Source: an uncultured Methylopila sp. (GTDB taxonomy: Bacteria; Pseudomonadota; Alphaproteobacteria; Rhizobiales; Methylopilaceae). From it: 64,000 nucleotides of DNA. Each line of letters begins with the position of its first letter. The stretch's first letter is position 1. The stretch is taken from the NCBI GenBank assembly GCA_902168115.1, contig CABHPB010000148.1:54124-118123 (forward strand), read 5' to 3'. Below, one piece after another: positions 38,286 through 47,481 of the stretch. Below the pieces are notes generated by a model. The model did not search any database. It had not been told where the DNA came from and saw nothing but the letters and a program-made list of their open reading frames with translations. Made by a program: the position numbers and the translations under genes.

Positions 38286-41200
38286 ATGCAGGAGAACGCT
38301 GGTTCCGCCGCAAACGCGGCGCGACCCGACTCTATTACGTTTGTCGAAGAATTTTCGGATCGTCCCTTTTTGGGACGGGATGTCGCGGGGGCGACCTGCG
38401 GCGCCGAGACGGACTGCGTCGCCGCGCTGCTCGACGAGGCTGAGCTCGACGCCGGGCGCGCGGAAGCGGCCAGCCGGCTCGCCGGGCGGCTTGTCCGCGC
38501 GCTGCGCGCCAAGGGAACCGATCATGGCGTCGAGGGGCTGATCCACGAATACGACCTGTCGAGCGAGGAGGGCGTCGCGCTCATGTGCCTCGCCGAGGCG
38601 CTGCTGCGGATTCCCGACTCCGGCACGCGCGACGCCCTGATCCGCGACAAGATCGGGGGAGGCGACTGGCGTCGGCACATCGGGAAGAGCCCGTCGCTGT
38701 TCGTGAACGCCGCGACCTGGGCGCTGCTGATCACCGGCCGCATGACCGCGACCAGCCACGAGACCAATCTGTCCTCGGCGCTGGCGCGGATCATCGGGCG
38801 GAGCGGGGAGCCGGTGATCCGCGCCGGCGTCGACCTCGCGATGCGGCTGATGGGCGAGCATTTCGTCGCCGGGCGAACGATCGAAGAGGCGCTGTCGCGG
38901 GCGAAGCCGAGGGAGCGGGAGGGCTTCCGCCACTCCTACGACATGCTGGGCGAGGCGGCGCTTACGGCCGCCGACGCCGCCCGCTATCTCGCCGCCTACG
39001 AGAGGGCGATCGACCGGATCGGCGTCGCCGCGCGGGGGCGCGGCGTCGTCGAGGGGCCGGGGATCTCGATCAAGCTGTCCGCGCTTCATCCGCGCTACGC
39101 CCGCTCCCAGCGCGCGCGGGTGATGGACGAGCTCTATCCGCGCCTTCTCGCGCTGGCGGCGCGCGCGCGGCGCCACGACATCGGCCTCAACATCGACGCG
39201 GAGGAGCAGGACCGGCTGGAGCTGTCGCTCGATCTCGTGGAGCGCCTCTGCGCGGCGCCCGAGATGGCGGGTTGGAACGGCGTCGGCTTTGTCGTGCAGG
39301 CCTACGGCAAGCGGGCTCCGGCCGTCGTCGACTGGCTGGCGGCGCTTGCGCGCCGCTCCGACCGGCGGCTGATGCTGCGGCTCGTGAAGGGCGCCTACTG
39401 GGACAGCGAGATCAAGCGCGCGCAAATCCTCGGCCTGCCCGACTTTCCGGTGTTCACCCGCAAGGCGCACACCGACGTCAGCTATCTGGCCTGCGCGCGA
39501 AAAATGCTGGAGGCGGGCGGGGCGCTCTATCCGCAGTTCGCGACCCACAACGCCCAGACGCTCGCCGCGGTCCACGAGATGGCGGGGGCGGACGCGCCGC
39601 GCGGCGCTTACGAGTTCCAGTGCCTGCACGGCATGGGCGAGCCGCTCTACGAGGAGGTCGTCGGTTCGGACAAGCTCGACCGCCCGTGCCGGATCTACGC
39701 GCCGGTCGGCCCGCACGAGACGCTGCTCGCCTATCTCGTGCGGCGGCTGCTCGAGAACGGCGCGAACTCGTCTTTCGTCAACCGGATCGCCGACGAGACC
39801 GTGCCGATCGAGGACCTCGCCGCCGACCCTGTCGCGCGGGTGCGATCGGTCGCGCCGGTCGGCGCCCCCCACCCGGCGATCACGAGCCCGCGCGGGCTGT
39901 TTCGCCCGGAACGCGAGAATTCTGCAGGGCTGGACCTTTCGGACGATGCGACGCTCCGGCGCCTCGCCGCCGCGCTGGAAGAGCGTGCCACACGCCAATG
40001 GACGGCCGGGCCCATGCTGGCCGACGGACCGCGACGCGGGAGCCCTCGCGCCGTGCTCGATCCGGCGCGGCGAAAGGAGATCGTCGGCGAGGCCGGCTTC
40101 GCCTCGTCGGCGGACGTGTCCGAGGCCGCGGCCTTCGCGCGAGGGGCGCAGGCGGTCTGGGGCGAGCTTGAGCCGTCGCGCCGCGCGGACGTCCTGCGCG
40201 CCGCGGCGGATCGTCTGGAGCAGACGGCCGGGGAGTTCTACGCGCTCCTCGTCCGCGAGGCCGGCAAGACCCTGCCGGCCGCTGTCTCCGAGGTCCGCGA
40301 GGCGGTCGATTTCCTGCGCTACTACGCGGCGCGCCTCGCCGGCTGGTCGAACGCCACGCATCGCCCGCTCGGGACGCTCGCCTGCATCAGCCCCTGGAAT
40401 TTCCCGCTCGCGATCTTCACCGGGCAGGTCGCGGCGGCGCTCGCGGCCGGCAACGCCGTGCTGGCCAAGCCCGCGGAGGAGACGCCGCTGGTCGCCGCCG
40501 CCGCCGTCGCGCTCCTGCGCGAGGCGGGCGTGCCGGCGGCGGCGCTGCAGCTCCTGCCGGGCGAGGGCGACGTCGGCGCGGCGCTGGTCGCCGACCCGCG
40601 CGTCGACGGCGTGCTGTTCACCGGCTCGACCGAGGTCGCGCGCCTTATCCAGAAGCAGTTGTCGACACGGCTCGGCCGGGACGGCGCGCCCGTTCCATTG
40701 GTCGCGGAAACTGGCGGCCAGAACGCCATGGTCGTCGACTCTTCGGCCTTGGCGGAACAGGCGGTCGCCGACATCCTCACCTCGGCCTTCGACTCGGCCG
40801 GCCAGCGCTGCTCGGCGCTTCGGCTGCTGCTGGCGCAGGACGACGTGGCGGACCGACTGCTCGACATGCTGAAGGGCGCGGCGGCGGAGCTCCGGCTCGG
40901 CGATCCGAGGCTGATCTCGACGGATGTCGGCCCGGTCATCTCGCCTGACGCGCGCGACGCGATCGCCGACTACGTGGCGCAGGCGCGAGGGGCGACGGCG
41001 TGGTCGCGACCGCTTCCGGCGGACTGCGGGGACGGGACGTTCGTGGCGCCGGCGATCATCGAGATCGGATCGGCGTCGGAGCACGCCGGCGAGGTGTTCG
41101 GCCCGGTGCTCCATGTCGTGCGGTTCCGCCGAGAGGACCTCGACCGGCTCGTCGATGAGGTCGCGGCGCTCGGCTACGGCCTGACCTTCGGCGTCCATAC

Positions 41201-41948
41201 CCGCATCGACGAGACGGTCGACCGCGTCCTCGCCCGCGCGCCCGCGGGCAATCTCTACGTCAACCGGAACATGATCGGGGCCGTCGTCGGCTCCCAGCCC
41301 TTCGGAGGGCACGGCCTGTCGGGGACCGGGCCAAAGGCGGGCGGACCGCTCTATCTGGCGCGGCTGCTGTCGCGGCGGCCGGCCGACAGGGAGCTCGCCG
41401 GCGCCGCGTCGCCGATTGCGGACGCTTTCGCGCGATGGCTCGGGGCGAACGGGCGCGCCGGGCTTGCGCAAGACTGTCGCGCGCTGGCCCGGCTCTCGCC
41501 GCTCGGCTTTCGGCGGGAGCTGCCCGGTCCTGTCGGCGAGCTGAACACCTACGAGCTGCGGCCGCGCGGCGCAGTCATGTGCCGTGCGGCTGACGAGGAG
41601 GCGCTGCTTCTCCAGATCGGCGCGGCGCTCGCGACCGGAAACCTCGCGCTCGTCGACGGGCCCGGGCCCGACGGCCTACTTGCGGCGGAGCTCGATGGCC
41701 ATGTGCGGGATGTCGCGCGTTGGGACGCAGGTCTCGCGGCGGCGCTGGTCGGGGACGATCCGGAGCTGATCGCCGCGACGCTTCGCGAGATGGCCGACAG
41801 GCCGGGCGCGATCGTCCCGGTCCATGTCTGGCCGCGAAGGGGCGACGCCGGCCCGGCGCCGCTCGACATGCTCGTCCTGGAGATCAGCGCCAGCGTCAAC
41901 ACGGCCGCCGCCGGCGGCAACGCCTCGCTGATGGCGATCGAGGGGTGA
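38286..41948 (+). CDS. putA: Bifunctional proline dehydrogenase / L-glutamate gamma-semialdehyde dehydrogenase
   Basis: PutA oxidises proline to glutamate in two steps with internal channelling. The 1,220-aa protein starts directly with the helical arm and PRODH barrel (motif R-L-V-K-G-A-Y-W-D-S-E-I-K-R near residue 368). It then has the dehydrogenase domain (W-N-F-P-L-A-I-F-T-G-Q near 700; catalytic C842 in G-Q-R-C-S). A C-terminal region of about 230 residues is typical of type B PutAs. There is no N-terminal ribbon-helix-helix domain, so it should not act as its own repressor. Regulation would come from a separate factor. Confidence 0.95.
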   Translation: MQENAGSAANAARPDSITFVEEFSDRPFLGRDVAGATCGAETDCVAALLDEAELDAGRAEAASRLAGRLVRALRAKGTDHGVEGLIHEYDLSSEEGVALMCLAEALLRIPDSGTRDALIRDKIGGGDWRRHIGKSPSLFVNAATWALLITGRMTATSHETNLSSALARIIGRSGEPVIRAGVDLAMRLMGEHFVAGRTIEEALSRAKPREREGFRHSYDMLGEAALTAADAARYLAAYERAIDRIGVAARGRGVVEGPGISIKLSALHPRYARSQRARVMDELYPRLLALAARARRHDIGLNIDAEEQDRLELSLDLVERLCAAPEMAGWNGVGFVVQAYGKRAPAVVDWLAALARRSDRRLMLRLVKGAYWDSEIKRAQILGLPDFPVFTRKAHTDVSYLACARKMLEAGGALYPQFATHNAQTLAAVHEMAGADAPRGAYEFQCLHGMGEPLYEEVVGSDKLDRPCRIYAPVGPHETLLAYLVRRLLENGANSSFVNRIADETVPIEDLAADPVARVRSVAPVGAPHPAITSPRGLFRPERENSAGLDLSDDATLRRLAAALEERATRQWTAGPMLADGPRRGSPRAVLDPARRKEIVGEAGFASSADVSEAAAFARGAQAVWGELEPSRRADVLRAAADRLEQTAGEFYALLVREAGKTLPAAVSEVREAVDFLRYYAARLAGWSNATHRPLGTLACISPWNFPLAIFTGQVAAALAAGNAVLAKPAEETPLVAAAAVALLREAGVPAAALQLLPGEGDVGAALVADPRVDGVLFTGSTEVARLIQKQLSTRLGRDGAPVPLVAETGGQNAMVVDSSALAEQAVADILTSAFDSAGQRCSALRLLLAQDDVADRLLDMLKGAAAELRLGDPRLISTDVGPVISPDARDAIADYVAQARGATAWSRPLPADCGDGTFVAPAIIEIGSASEHAGEVFGPVLHVVRFRREDLDRLVDEVAALGYGLTFGVHTRIDETVDRVLARAPAGNLYVNRNMIGAVVGSQPFGGHGLSGTGPKAGGPLYLARLLSRRPADRELAGAASPIADAFARWLGANGRAGLAQDCRALARLSPLGFRRELPGPVGELNTYELRPRGAVMCRAADEEALLLQIGAALATGNLALVDGPGPDGLLAAELDGHVRDVARWDAGLAAALVGDDPELIAATLREMADRPGAIVPVHVWPRRGDAGPAPLDMLVLEISASVNTAAAGGNASLMAIEG

Positions 41949-41964
41949 CGGCCAGCCAAGCGTC

Positions 41965-42834
41965 TCAGGTTCGGGCCTTGCGGGCGATGTCGTCCATCGC
42001 CCGCCGGGCGTCGTCGAGATCGGGGGCGTCGATCCGGCGCCACAGCGCCTGCACGACGCCGAACGCGCCGAAGGCGGCCAGCCCCGCCGCGACCAGCGCA
42101 AGCAGCGCCCAGCCATAGGGCTGCTCCTCGAGCGCCTGCAGCGCGCCCCCGAGTCCCTTCGCCTCGCTCGAATCCGCGCGGATCGCCGCGGTGACGAGGA
42201 AGACGCCGATCACGCCGAACACGACGCCCCGCGCCGCGTAGCCGGCGCGGCCGACTGCGAGCGCGATGCTCCGGCGCGCCGCCGGAACCGACAGACGCTT
42301 CAGCACGTCGCCGCGAAAGCCCTTCCAGAGGTGGAACGCGCCGCCGGCGACGATCCCGAGACCGATTGCGCCGACGAGCCACTGCCCGAACGGCTGCGAC
42401 AGCAGCCAGGCGGTCCAGTCCCTGGCCGCGTCGTCGTCCCCGCCGGACGCGCCGAAGCCGAGCGCCAGATGCAGCGCCGTGACGGCGAGGGCGCCGTTCA
42501 CGACGCCGCTCAGCACATGCAGCACGCGCACGCTAAGGCCTTTGGCGGAGGTCCCGTGATCGTCGGCGTCGGTCAGCGCGCTGACGAGCCGCCAGGCGGC
42601 GAAGAACACGAGGCCGAGGCCGACGGCGCCGAGCAGCAGGGCGCCGAACGGCTGGCCGAGCAGCGTGCGCAGCGCGCTCTTGCCGCCTCCGACGTCGCCG
42701 AGCCCGGAGCCGATCGACGCGAGCAGCGCGAGCGCCCCGACCAGCACATAGACCGCGCCCCTCGCGGCGAAGCCGGCGCGGGCGAAATGCTCGAAGCGGG
42801 GACGGGTCGAGGCGGTCGGCGCGAAGACGCTCAT
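41965..42834 (-). CDS. DUF1206 membrane protein
   Basis: This 289-aa integral membrane protein consists of three tandem modules of two hydrophobic helices each. Each module begins with an A-R-A-G-F/Y-A-A-R-G-hydrophobic pattern (near residues 19 and 197) or its equivalent, as in the DUF1206 family. Function is unknown. It is convergent with putA. Its promoter side faces the sORF region at 42.9 kb. Confidence 0.9.
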   Translation of the reverse strand: MSVFAPTASTRPRFEHFARAGFAARGAVYVLVGALALLASIGSGLGDVGGGKSALRTLLGQPFGALLLGAVGLGLVFFAAWRLVSALTDADDHGTSAKGLSVRVLHVLSGVVNGALAVTALHLALGFGASGGDDDAARDWTAWLLSQPFGQWLVGAIGLGIVAGGAFHLWKGFRGDVLKRLSVPAARRSIALAVGRAGYAARGVVFGVIGVFLVTAAIRADSSEAKGLGGALQALEEQPYGWALLALVAAGLAAFGAFGVVQALWRRIDAPDLDDARRAMDDIARKART

Positions 42835-42904
42835 GGTTCATCCGCTGCGCTGGCCCCGCAGCTGAACGCGCCTGTGGACGGGAAGGTTGCGCGCCGGGCC
42901 GCCG

Positions 42905-42933
42905 TTGCGCGGCCCGGTCCGGCTCCCCATACT
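42905..42933 (+). promoter_or_regulatory. Possible promoter of the small ORF at 42969
   Basis: TTGCGC (42905-42910), a 17-base spacer and CATACT (42928-42933) resemble a sigma-70 promoter. Transcription would begin near 42940, about 30 bases before the small ORF. Judged by eye only. Confidence 0.35.
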
Positions 42934-42968
42934 CCGGATGTCGTCAACAACCGAAAGGAGGTGATCCA

Positions 42969-43043
42969 GTGTCTCATTCGATCGATCCGCGCTCTTCGGG
43001 CGCCGGGACCTGGGTTTCCGCCATGTGCGGGGATCTCGCCTGA
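42969..43043 (+). CDS. Tiny ORF (24 codons) behind a perfect extended Shine-Dalgarno
   Basis: The GTG at 42969 starts a 24-residue peptide beginning M-S-H-S-I-D-P-R and ending C-G-D-L-A. Directly upstream and overlapping the start is AAAGGAGGTGATCCAG (42954-42969). This equals the full complement of the alphaproteobacterial 16S rRNA 3' end over 16 bases, with AGGAGG 7 bases from the GTG. A 15-bp hairpin closes the unit at 43099-43132. Such strength implies very high translation or a ribosome-binding regulatory RNA. The peptide has one Cys and one Trp and no known family. It could also be a leader peptide or an sRNA that binds ribosomes. Confidence 0.55.
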   Translation: MSHSIDPRSSGAGTWVSAMCGDLA

Positions 43044-43098
43044 TCCTTGTTTCAGGCGCAGGTCGACGGTTCTTGAAGACCGCGCGATCTTGAGAATG

Positions 43099-43132
43099 GG
43101 AGGGGTCGTCGCCTTCGGGCGGCGGCCCCTCC
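43099..43132 (+). terminator. Hairpin with UUCG loop ending the sORF unit
   Basis: GGAGGGGTCGTCGCC pairs along 15 positions (two G-U) with GGCGGCGGCCCCTCC across a TTCG tetraloop. Few T follow (GTCATTTC), so termination efficiency is uncertain. Its right arm is the start of the direct repeat at 43117. Confidence 0.5.
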
Positions 43133-43172
43133 GTCATTTCGGGCGATGGCGGGCGGCCGGCGGACGCTAGAA
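43117..43172. repeat. Direct repeat, left copy, flanking an AT-rich islet
   Basis: These 56 bases recur at 44632-44689 with three substitutions and one 2-base insertion. Core shared text: CATTTCGGGCGATGGC. It is either a dispersed intergenic repeat or the trace of an insertion. Confidence 0.8.
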
Positions 43173-43390
43173 GTCCTGGTAAAATCGGCGGCAGCCACAC
43201 GGTGCGGGGCAATGGATGCCGTTCCCAACGATTATCAGCGCGCGAATGTGCCGGAATTAATCGGCCCCCCTAGTGCTTAGCGTGGCCGCTTCCTGTCGCT
43301 GTATCAGACAAAGTGTATCCGCGGTGGAGACAGAGTCGGAGTTCCGCAATATGCTTGCGCTACTGAGTCCACAACGGCGTGTGAGCCCCA

Positions 43391-44443
43391 GTGTTTGCAG
43401 TTCATTGGCGCTACATCGGTTTGTCCGTTGGCTTGATATTAATAGCTTTTTCGATCGCGTACTTTTTCTCTCCTGATCGGCCGAATCTTGTCGGCAATGC
43501 TGGCTATGAAGAGCAGTCGATCAATTACCGGGCCGGCGGGGCTAGCTGCGAGTTAGATGCCGGCGAAATTTTCTTGGGTCGAGAGCGTCGAGGTCGAGCC
43601 GAGGCCTGTGACCAAGTTCGCGAACAGCATCGCCTTGACGCAAATGATCTCATTCAACAGAGGCGTGCTGCTGACGCCGCCGAGGCAAGCGCGCGATTTG
43701 CTTTTCAGCAGACATGGATCGCGCTTTGGGGTATTACTTTAGGCTTGTTCACATTATTGGCTGCAGGTCTTGCCGCATTTTTTGCTCGGGAGGCAGCTAA
43801 CGCCAACAAAGCTGCGGTGGTCGAGGCTCGCGCTGGAGCGAGCGCCGCCGAGCAGTCTGTTGCCGAGACCAAGCGTATCGGAGAGGCTCAGGTTAGGGCA
43901 TATCTTGCCATATCACCAGCCGAGCTTGAAATACATTCAAATTCATTTGTAGATGAAAGAAATTCGGATGATCGTTTTCCTAAGCCATTTACTGTTATAT
44001 TAACGCTTTGGAATGCCGGTCAAAGTCCTGCAAAAGAATGTAAAATGCATATGCACTATTGGTATTCGTATGGATACCAACGCGAAAACGGAGAGTTTCA
44101 GCAATCCCTCGGGCGCAATTATATGGTGACTGGTGGAAGAAGTTTTCATTTTGTAAGTGCGGACGATAAAATCAGAATAGATCAAGATATCAGCGTTAGG
44201 TTTAGTGACATCGAGCGAATTTGTCTTGATGAAAGTTATTTTGAGGTTGGAGTTAATATTACAATGGAGTATAAAGATGTTTTTGATATACGAAGATCGG
44301 AGATATTTAGCTTCAACTATTATAAGGGGTCTAAGGATTTTTCGTTTAGTGATGCTCACGTCACCCAGTACGATCAAATCCTCCAAATGAACAGCTTTGT
44401 TGATGTAATGTGGGCAGAGCAAAATGCGCGGAATGGAGCATGA
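43391..44443 (+). CDS. Predicted membrane protein of unknown function in an AT-rich islet, 350 aa
   Basis: The probable start is GTG at 43391, though no clear Shine-Dalgarno is seen. Two hydrophobic segments (about 7-27 and 110-135) enclose a polar, cysteine-containing loop. A short Ala/Glu coiled stretch (135-165) and a C-terminal beta-rich domain of about 180 residues follow. That domain opens with A-Y-L-A-I-S-P and includes T-L-W-N-A-G-Q-S-P-A-K. I have seen this overall plan (two helices, then a Q-x-R-A-Y-L/V domain) in accessory-gene proteins of many proteobacteria, function unknown. Base composition falls markedly in the 3' half, unlike all neighbours, and repeats flank the locus, so recent acquisition is likely. 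Confidence 0.65.
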   Translation: MFAVHWRYIGLSVGLILIAFSIAYFFSPDRPNLVGNAGYEEQSINYRAGGASCELDAGEIFLGRERRGRAEACDQVREQHRLDANDLIQQRRAADAAEASARFAFQQTWIALWGITLGLFTLLAAGLAAFFAREAANANKAAVVEARAGASAAEQSVAETKRIGEAQVRAYLAISPAELEIHSNSFVDERNSDDRFPKPFTVILTLWNAGQSPAKECKMHMHYWYSYGYQRENGEFQQSLGRNYMVTGGRSFHFVSADDKIRIDQDISVRFSDIERICLDESYFEVGVNITMEYKDVFDIRRSEIFSFNYYKGSKDFSFSDAHVTQYDQILQMNSFVDVMWAEQNARNGA

Positions 44444-44631
44444 TGAAAACATGTCTATTTTCGGGGTGTTTTGAGTATTTGGATTTCTTCGAAGTGTCGT
44501 CGGTCTGCGTGTGTCGTGTACACGGCTCGTAATAATCGGTTGGAGCGAAGCCAATTGATTACCCGGTTCAGCGAATTCCGGCGACGGATTGGCCTACGAA
44601 CAAGTGGCCCGATGGCTGACTTTGAAAGCTT

Positions 44632-44689
44632 GGGCGGCGACCCCTCCGCCATTTCGGGCGATGGCAGGCGGCCGGCGGACGCGCTAGAA
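44632..44689. repeat. Direct repeat, right copy, flanking the AT-rich islet
   Basis: This is the second copy (58 bases) of the sequence at 43117-43172. It ends about 50 bases before prpE. The hairpin left arm present at the first copy (43099-43113) is missing here. Confidence 0.8.
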
Positions 44690-44742
44690 AACGCCAGAGA
44701 AAACAAGCGGCCGGCGAAGGCCGCGTCTCACGGGAGGCCGCC

Positions 44743-46653
44743 ATGGACGCCGTCCAGAACGCGCGCGAGGCATACGATGCGATCCACGCCGCCTCGCTCT
44801 CTGATCCCGAAGGATTCTGGCTGAAGGCGGCCGAGGCGATCGACTGGTTCGACAAGCCGACGAGAGCCTTCGACGGCTCGTCCGGCGTCTACGGCCGCTG
44901 GTTCCCGGACGGCGTCGTCAACGCCTGCCACAACGCGCTCGACCGCCACGTCGCCGCCGGCCGCGGCGACCAGACGGCGCTGATCTACGACAGCCCCGTC
45001 ACCGGCGTGAAGCGCAGCTACAGCTTCGCGGAGTTGACGCACGAGGTCTCGCGCTTCGCCGCCGTGCTGCAGGACTTCGGGGTCGGCAAGGGCGACCGCG
45101 TCGTCATCTACATGCCGATGGTGCCCGAGGCGGTGATCGGGACCTACGCCTGCGTGCGGCTCGGCGCGATCCATTCGGTCGTGTTCGGCGGGTTCTCGGC
45201 GGCGGAACTCGCCAAGCGCATCGACGACGCCAAGCCGAAGCTGATCCTGACCGCCTCCTGCGGCATCGAGCCGTCGCGCAAGGTCGCCTACAAGCCGCTG
45301 CTCGACCAGGCGATCGAGCTCTCCACGCATGCGCCGGACGCGGTCGTCCTGCTGCAGCGGCCGGAGCTTCCGGCCGAGCTCCTCGAGGGTCGCGACCACG
45401 ACTGGGAGACCCTGCGCGACGCCGCGATCGGCCGGACGACCGAATGCGCCCGCATGGCGGCGACCGACCCGCTCTACATCCTCTACACCTCCGGCACGAC
45501 CGGCACGCCGAAGGGCGTGGTGCGCGACACCGGCGGCTATCTGGTCGCGCTCGCCTGGACCATGTCAGGCCTCTACGACATCAAGCCTGGAGAGGTGTTC
45601 TGGTGCGCATCCGACATTGGCTGGGTCGTCGGCCACTCCTACATCATCTATGGCCCACTGCTGATCGGCGCGACCACGATCCTCTATGAGGGCAAGCCTG
45701 TCGGGACGCCCGACGCCGGCGCGTTCTGGCGGGTGATCGAGGAGCACAAGGCGGTCTCGCTGTTCACCGCGCCGACCGCCTTCCGCGCGATCCGCAAGGA
45801 GGACCCGAACGCGCAGAAGCTCCAGGACTACGACCTGACCGGCTTCCGCGCCCTGTTCCTGGCCGGCGAGCGCGCGGACCCCGCGACGCTGCAATGGGCC
45901 GAGGAGAAGCTCGGCGTGCCCGTGATCGACCATTGCTGGCAGACCGAGACGGGCTGGGCGATCGTCGGCAATCCGCTCGGCGTCGGGCTGCTGCCGGTCA
46001 AGCATGGCTCGCCGACGCTTCCGATGCCCGGCTACGACCTCAAGGTGCTCGACGACGAGGGCCATGACTCGCCGGCCGGCAAGCTCGGCAACATCGTCCT
46101 CAAGCTCCCGCTGCCGCCCGGCTGCCTTCCGACGCTGTGGAACGACGAGAAGCGCTTCCGCGAGAGCTATCTCGAGGGCTTTCCGGGCTACTACCAGACC
46201 TCGGACGCGGGCTTCCTCGACGAAGACGGCTACGTGTTCTTCATGGCCCGCACCGACGACATCATCAACGTCGCGGGCCACCGGCTCTCGACCGGCGGCA
46301 TGGAGGAGGCGATCGCGAGCCACCCGGACGTCGCCGAATGCGCGGTCGTCGGCGTCGCTGACGCGATGAAGGGCCAGACGCCGGTCGGCTTCGTGGTGCT
46401 GAAGGCGGGCGTCGATCGGCCCGCGGCGGATCTCGAGCGGGAGATCGTCCAGACGGTGCGCGACAGGGTCGGGCCGGTCGCGGCCTTCAAGACCGCGCTG
46501 ACGGTCGCGCGCCTGCCGAAGACGCGCTCGGGCAAGATCCTGCGCGGCACCATCCAGAAGATCGCCGACGGGGAGGACTGGACGATGCCCGCAACCATCG
46601 AGGATCCCGCCGCGCTGGACGAGATCGGCGAGGCGCTGAAGGCCCGCCGCTAG
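44743..46653 (+). CDS. prpE: Propionyl-CoA synthetase / acyl-CoA synthetase (PrpE-like)
   Basis: It activates propionate (or acetate) to the CoA ester via an adenylate. The 636-aa protein starts with the E-A-Y-D-A-I-H-A-A-S-L-S-D-P-E-G-F-W pattern of ACS N-terminal domains. It has the ATP motif Y-T-S-G-T-T-G-T-P-K-G near residue 248, the T-D-D-I-I-N-V-A-G-H-R hinge near 505 and the C-terminal T-R-S-G-K-I-L-R-G whose lysine is the usual acetylation target. The V-V-R-D-T-G-G-Y sequence favours the PrpE/ACSS3 branch over Acs. No other propionate genes are adjacent. Confidence 0.9.
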   Translation: MDAVQNAREAYDAIHAASLSDPEGFWLKAAEAIDWFDKPTRAFDGSSGVYGRWFPDGVVNACHNALDRHVAAGRGDQTALIYDSPVTGVKRSYSFAELTHEVSRFAAVLQDFGVGKGDRVVIYMPMVPEAVIGTYACVRLGAIHSVVFGGFSAAELAKRIDDAKPKLILTASCGIEPSRKVAYKPLLDQAIELSTHAPDAVVLLQRPELPAELLEGRDHDWETLRDAAIGRTTECARMAATDPLYILYTSGTTGTPKGVVRDTGGYLVALAWTMSGLYDIKPGEVFWCASDIGWVVGHSYIIYGPLLIGATTILYEGKPVGTPDAGAFWRVIEEHKAVSLFTAPTAFRAIRKEDPNAQKLQDYDLTGFRALFLAGERADPATLQWAEEKLGVPVIDHCWQTETGWAIVGNPLGVGLLPVKHGSPTLPMPGYDLKVLDDEGHDSPAGKLGNIVLKLPLPPGCLPTLWNDEKRFRESYLEGFPGYYQTSDAGFLDEDGYVFFMARTDDIINVAGHRLSTGGMEEAIASHPDVAECAVVGVADAMKGQTPVGFVVLKAGVDRPAADLEREIVQTVRDRVGPVAAFKTALTVARLPKTRSGKILRGTIQKIADGEDWTMPATIEDPAALDEIGEALKARR

Positions 46654-46721
46654 CGCAGCCGCGCCCGTCCCGCCGCTGGCGAAACGCAGCGGATGCAAGC
46701 ATTACATTAGCCGGCAATGCA

Positions 46722-46748
46722 GGGCGGTCGCCGAAACGGCGACCGCCC
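46722..46748. terminator. Inverted repeat between convergent prpE and collagen-like gene
   Basis: A perfect 12-bp stem (GGGCGGTCGCCG with its complement) surrounds AAA. It has no T tract on either side, so it may be a weak or bidirectional terminator for both genes. Confidence 0.5.
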
Positions 46749-46773
46749 CCGCGGTTCCTCGAGCTCCACGCTC

Positions 46774-47481
46774 TCAGAAGTGGACGACGAGCGTGCGCTC
46801 GCCGAACCACCAACCCGTGGCGCCGCTGTTCGCTCGCCCGAGCACGTTGACGCGGTAATTCCCGGAGGCTGTTCCGGGCGGAATGATCGCCGACACCGAC
46901 GTCGTGATCCAGTTGTCGAAGCCCGCCGTGGAGTCAGCGTCGCAGAAGGCGTCTCCGGAACCGGACGTCGGCGCAAGCGTCGTGATGACCGTGCCGGCGG
47001 AGTCCGTCAGCACGATGTCGACGTCCACCCAGCCGCTCGTGCCGCTGGCCGCGCACTCGGCGCTGAACGTCACCACCAGCCGCTGGTTCGCCGGCTTGGT
47101 GAAGACGCCGGTCAGCATGCCCGGCACTGCGGACTGCCCCGGGCCGCCAGTGGAATTTCCCGTCTGGATCGAGAAGCCATTGGTGAAGATGCCGCCAGGA
47201 TCGAGGATGCCGGACGGTCCCTGTGGACCCTCGGGCCCCTGCGGACCGGCGGGTCCGGCGGGACCGGCCACGCCCTGCGGACCGGCGGGGCCTGCAGGAC
47301 CCTGGGGCCCTTCTGGACCCTGAGGTCCACGCTTGCCGCGCCTGCCGCGCTTGTCAGAGTCCACGTCGCCATCGTCGTCGGTCGCCTGGGACACCCCCTG
47401 CGCGTGCGAGACGTGGGAGAAACCGACGGAGCCGGCTGCAAGCGCAGCGGCGACGACGGAGAACGCTATCACCGTTTTCAT
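46774..47481 (-). CDS. Secreted collagen-like (Gly-X-Y repeat) protein
   Basis: A 235-aa protein with a signal peptide (residues 1-28, A-Q cleavage), an Asp-rich linker and about 16 uninterrupted Gly-X-Y triplets (about 46-93, many G-P-Q, G-P-A, G-P-E). A 140-residue C-terminal domain, probably beta-sandwich, has two cysteines (near 143 and 182). The repeats should form a triple helix, so the C-terminal domain is probably displayed as a trimer. Bacterial collagens serve in adhesion or surface structure. The start has GGGGAG five bases upstream. It is convergent with prpE. Confidence 0.85.
   Translation of the reverse strand: MKTVIAFSVVAAALAAGSVGFSHVSHAQGVSQATDDDGDVDSDKRGRRGKRGPQGPEGPQGPAGPAGPQGVAGPAGPAGPQGPEGPQGPSGILDPGGIFTNGFSIQTGNSTGGPGQSAVPGMLTGVFTKPANQRLVVTFSAECAASGTSGWVDVDIVLTDSAGTVITTLAPTSGSGDAFCDADSTAGFDNWITTSVSAIIPPGTASGNYRVNVLGRANSGATGWWFGERTLVVHF

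Noticed and set aside
38229..41471. A 1,080-codon open frame antisense to putA
   Set aside because: Composition is typical of an antisense shadow, no motif is recognisable, and putA is unambiguous.
44455..44706. An 83-codon minus-strand frame across the right repeat copy
   Set aside because: Its end is simply the translated repeat, and the rest has no family features; the repeat explains the apparent protein.
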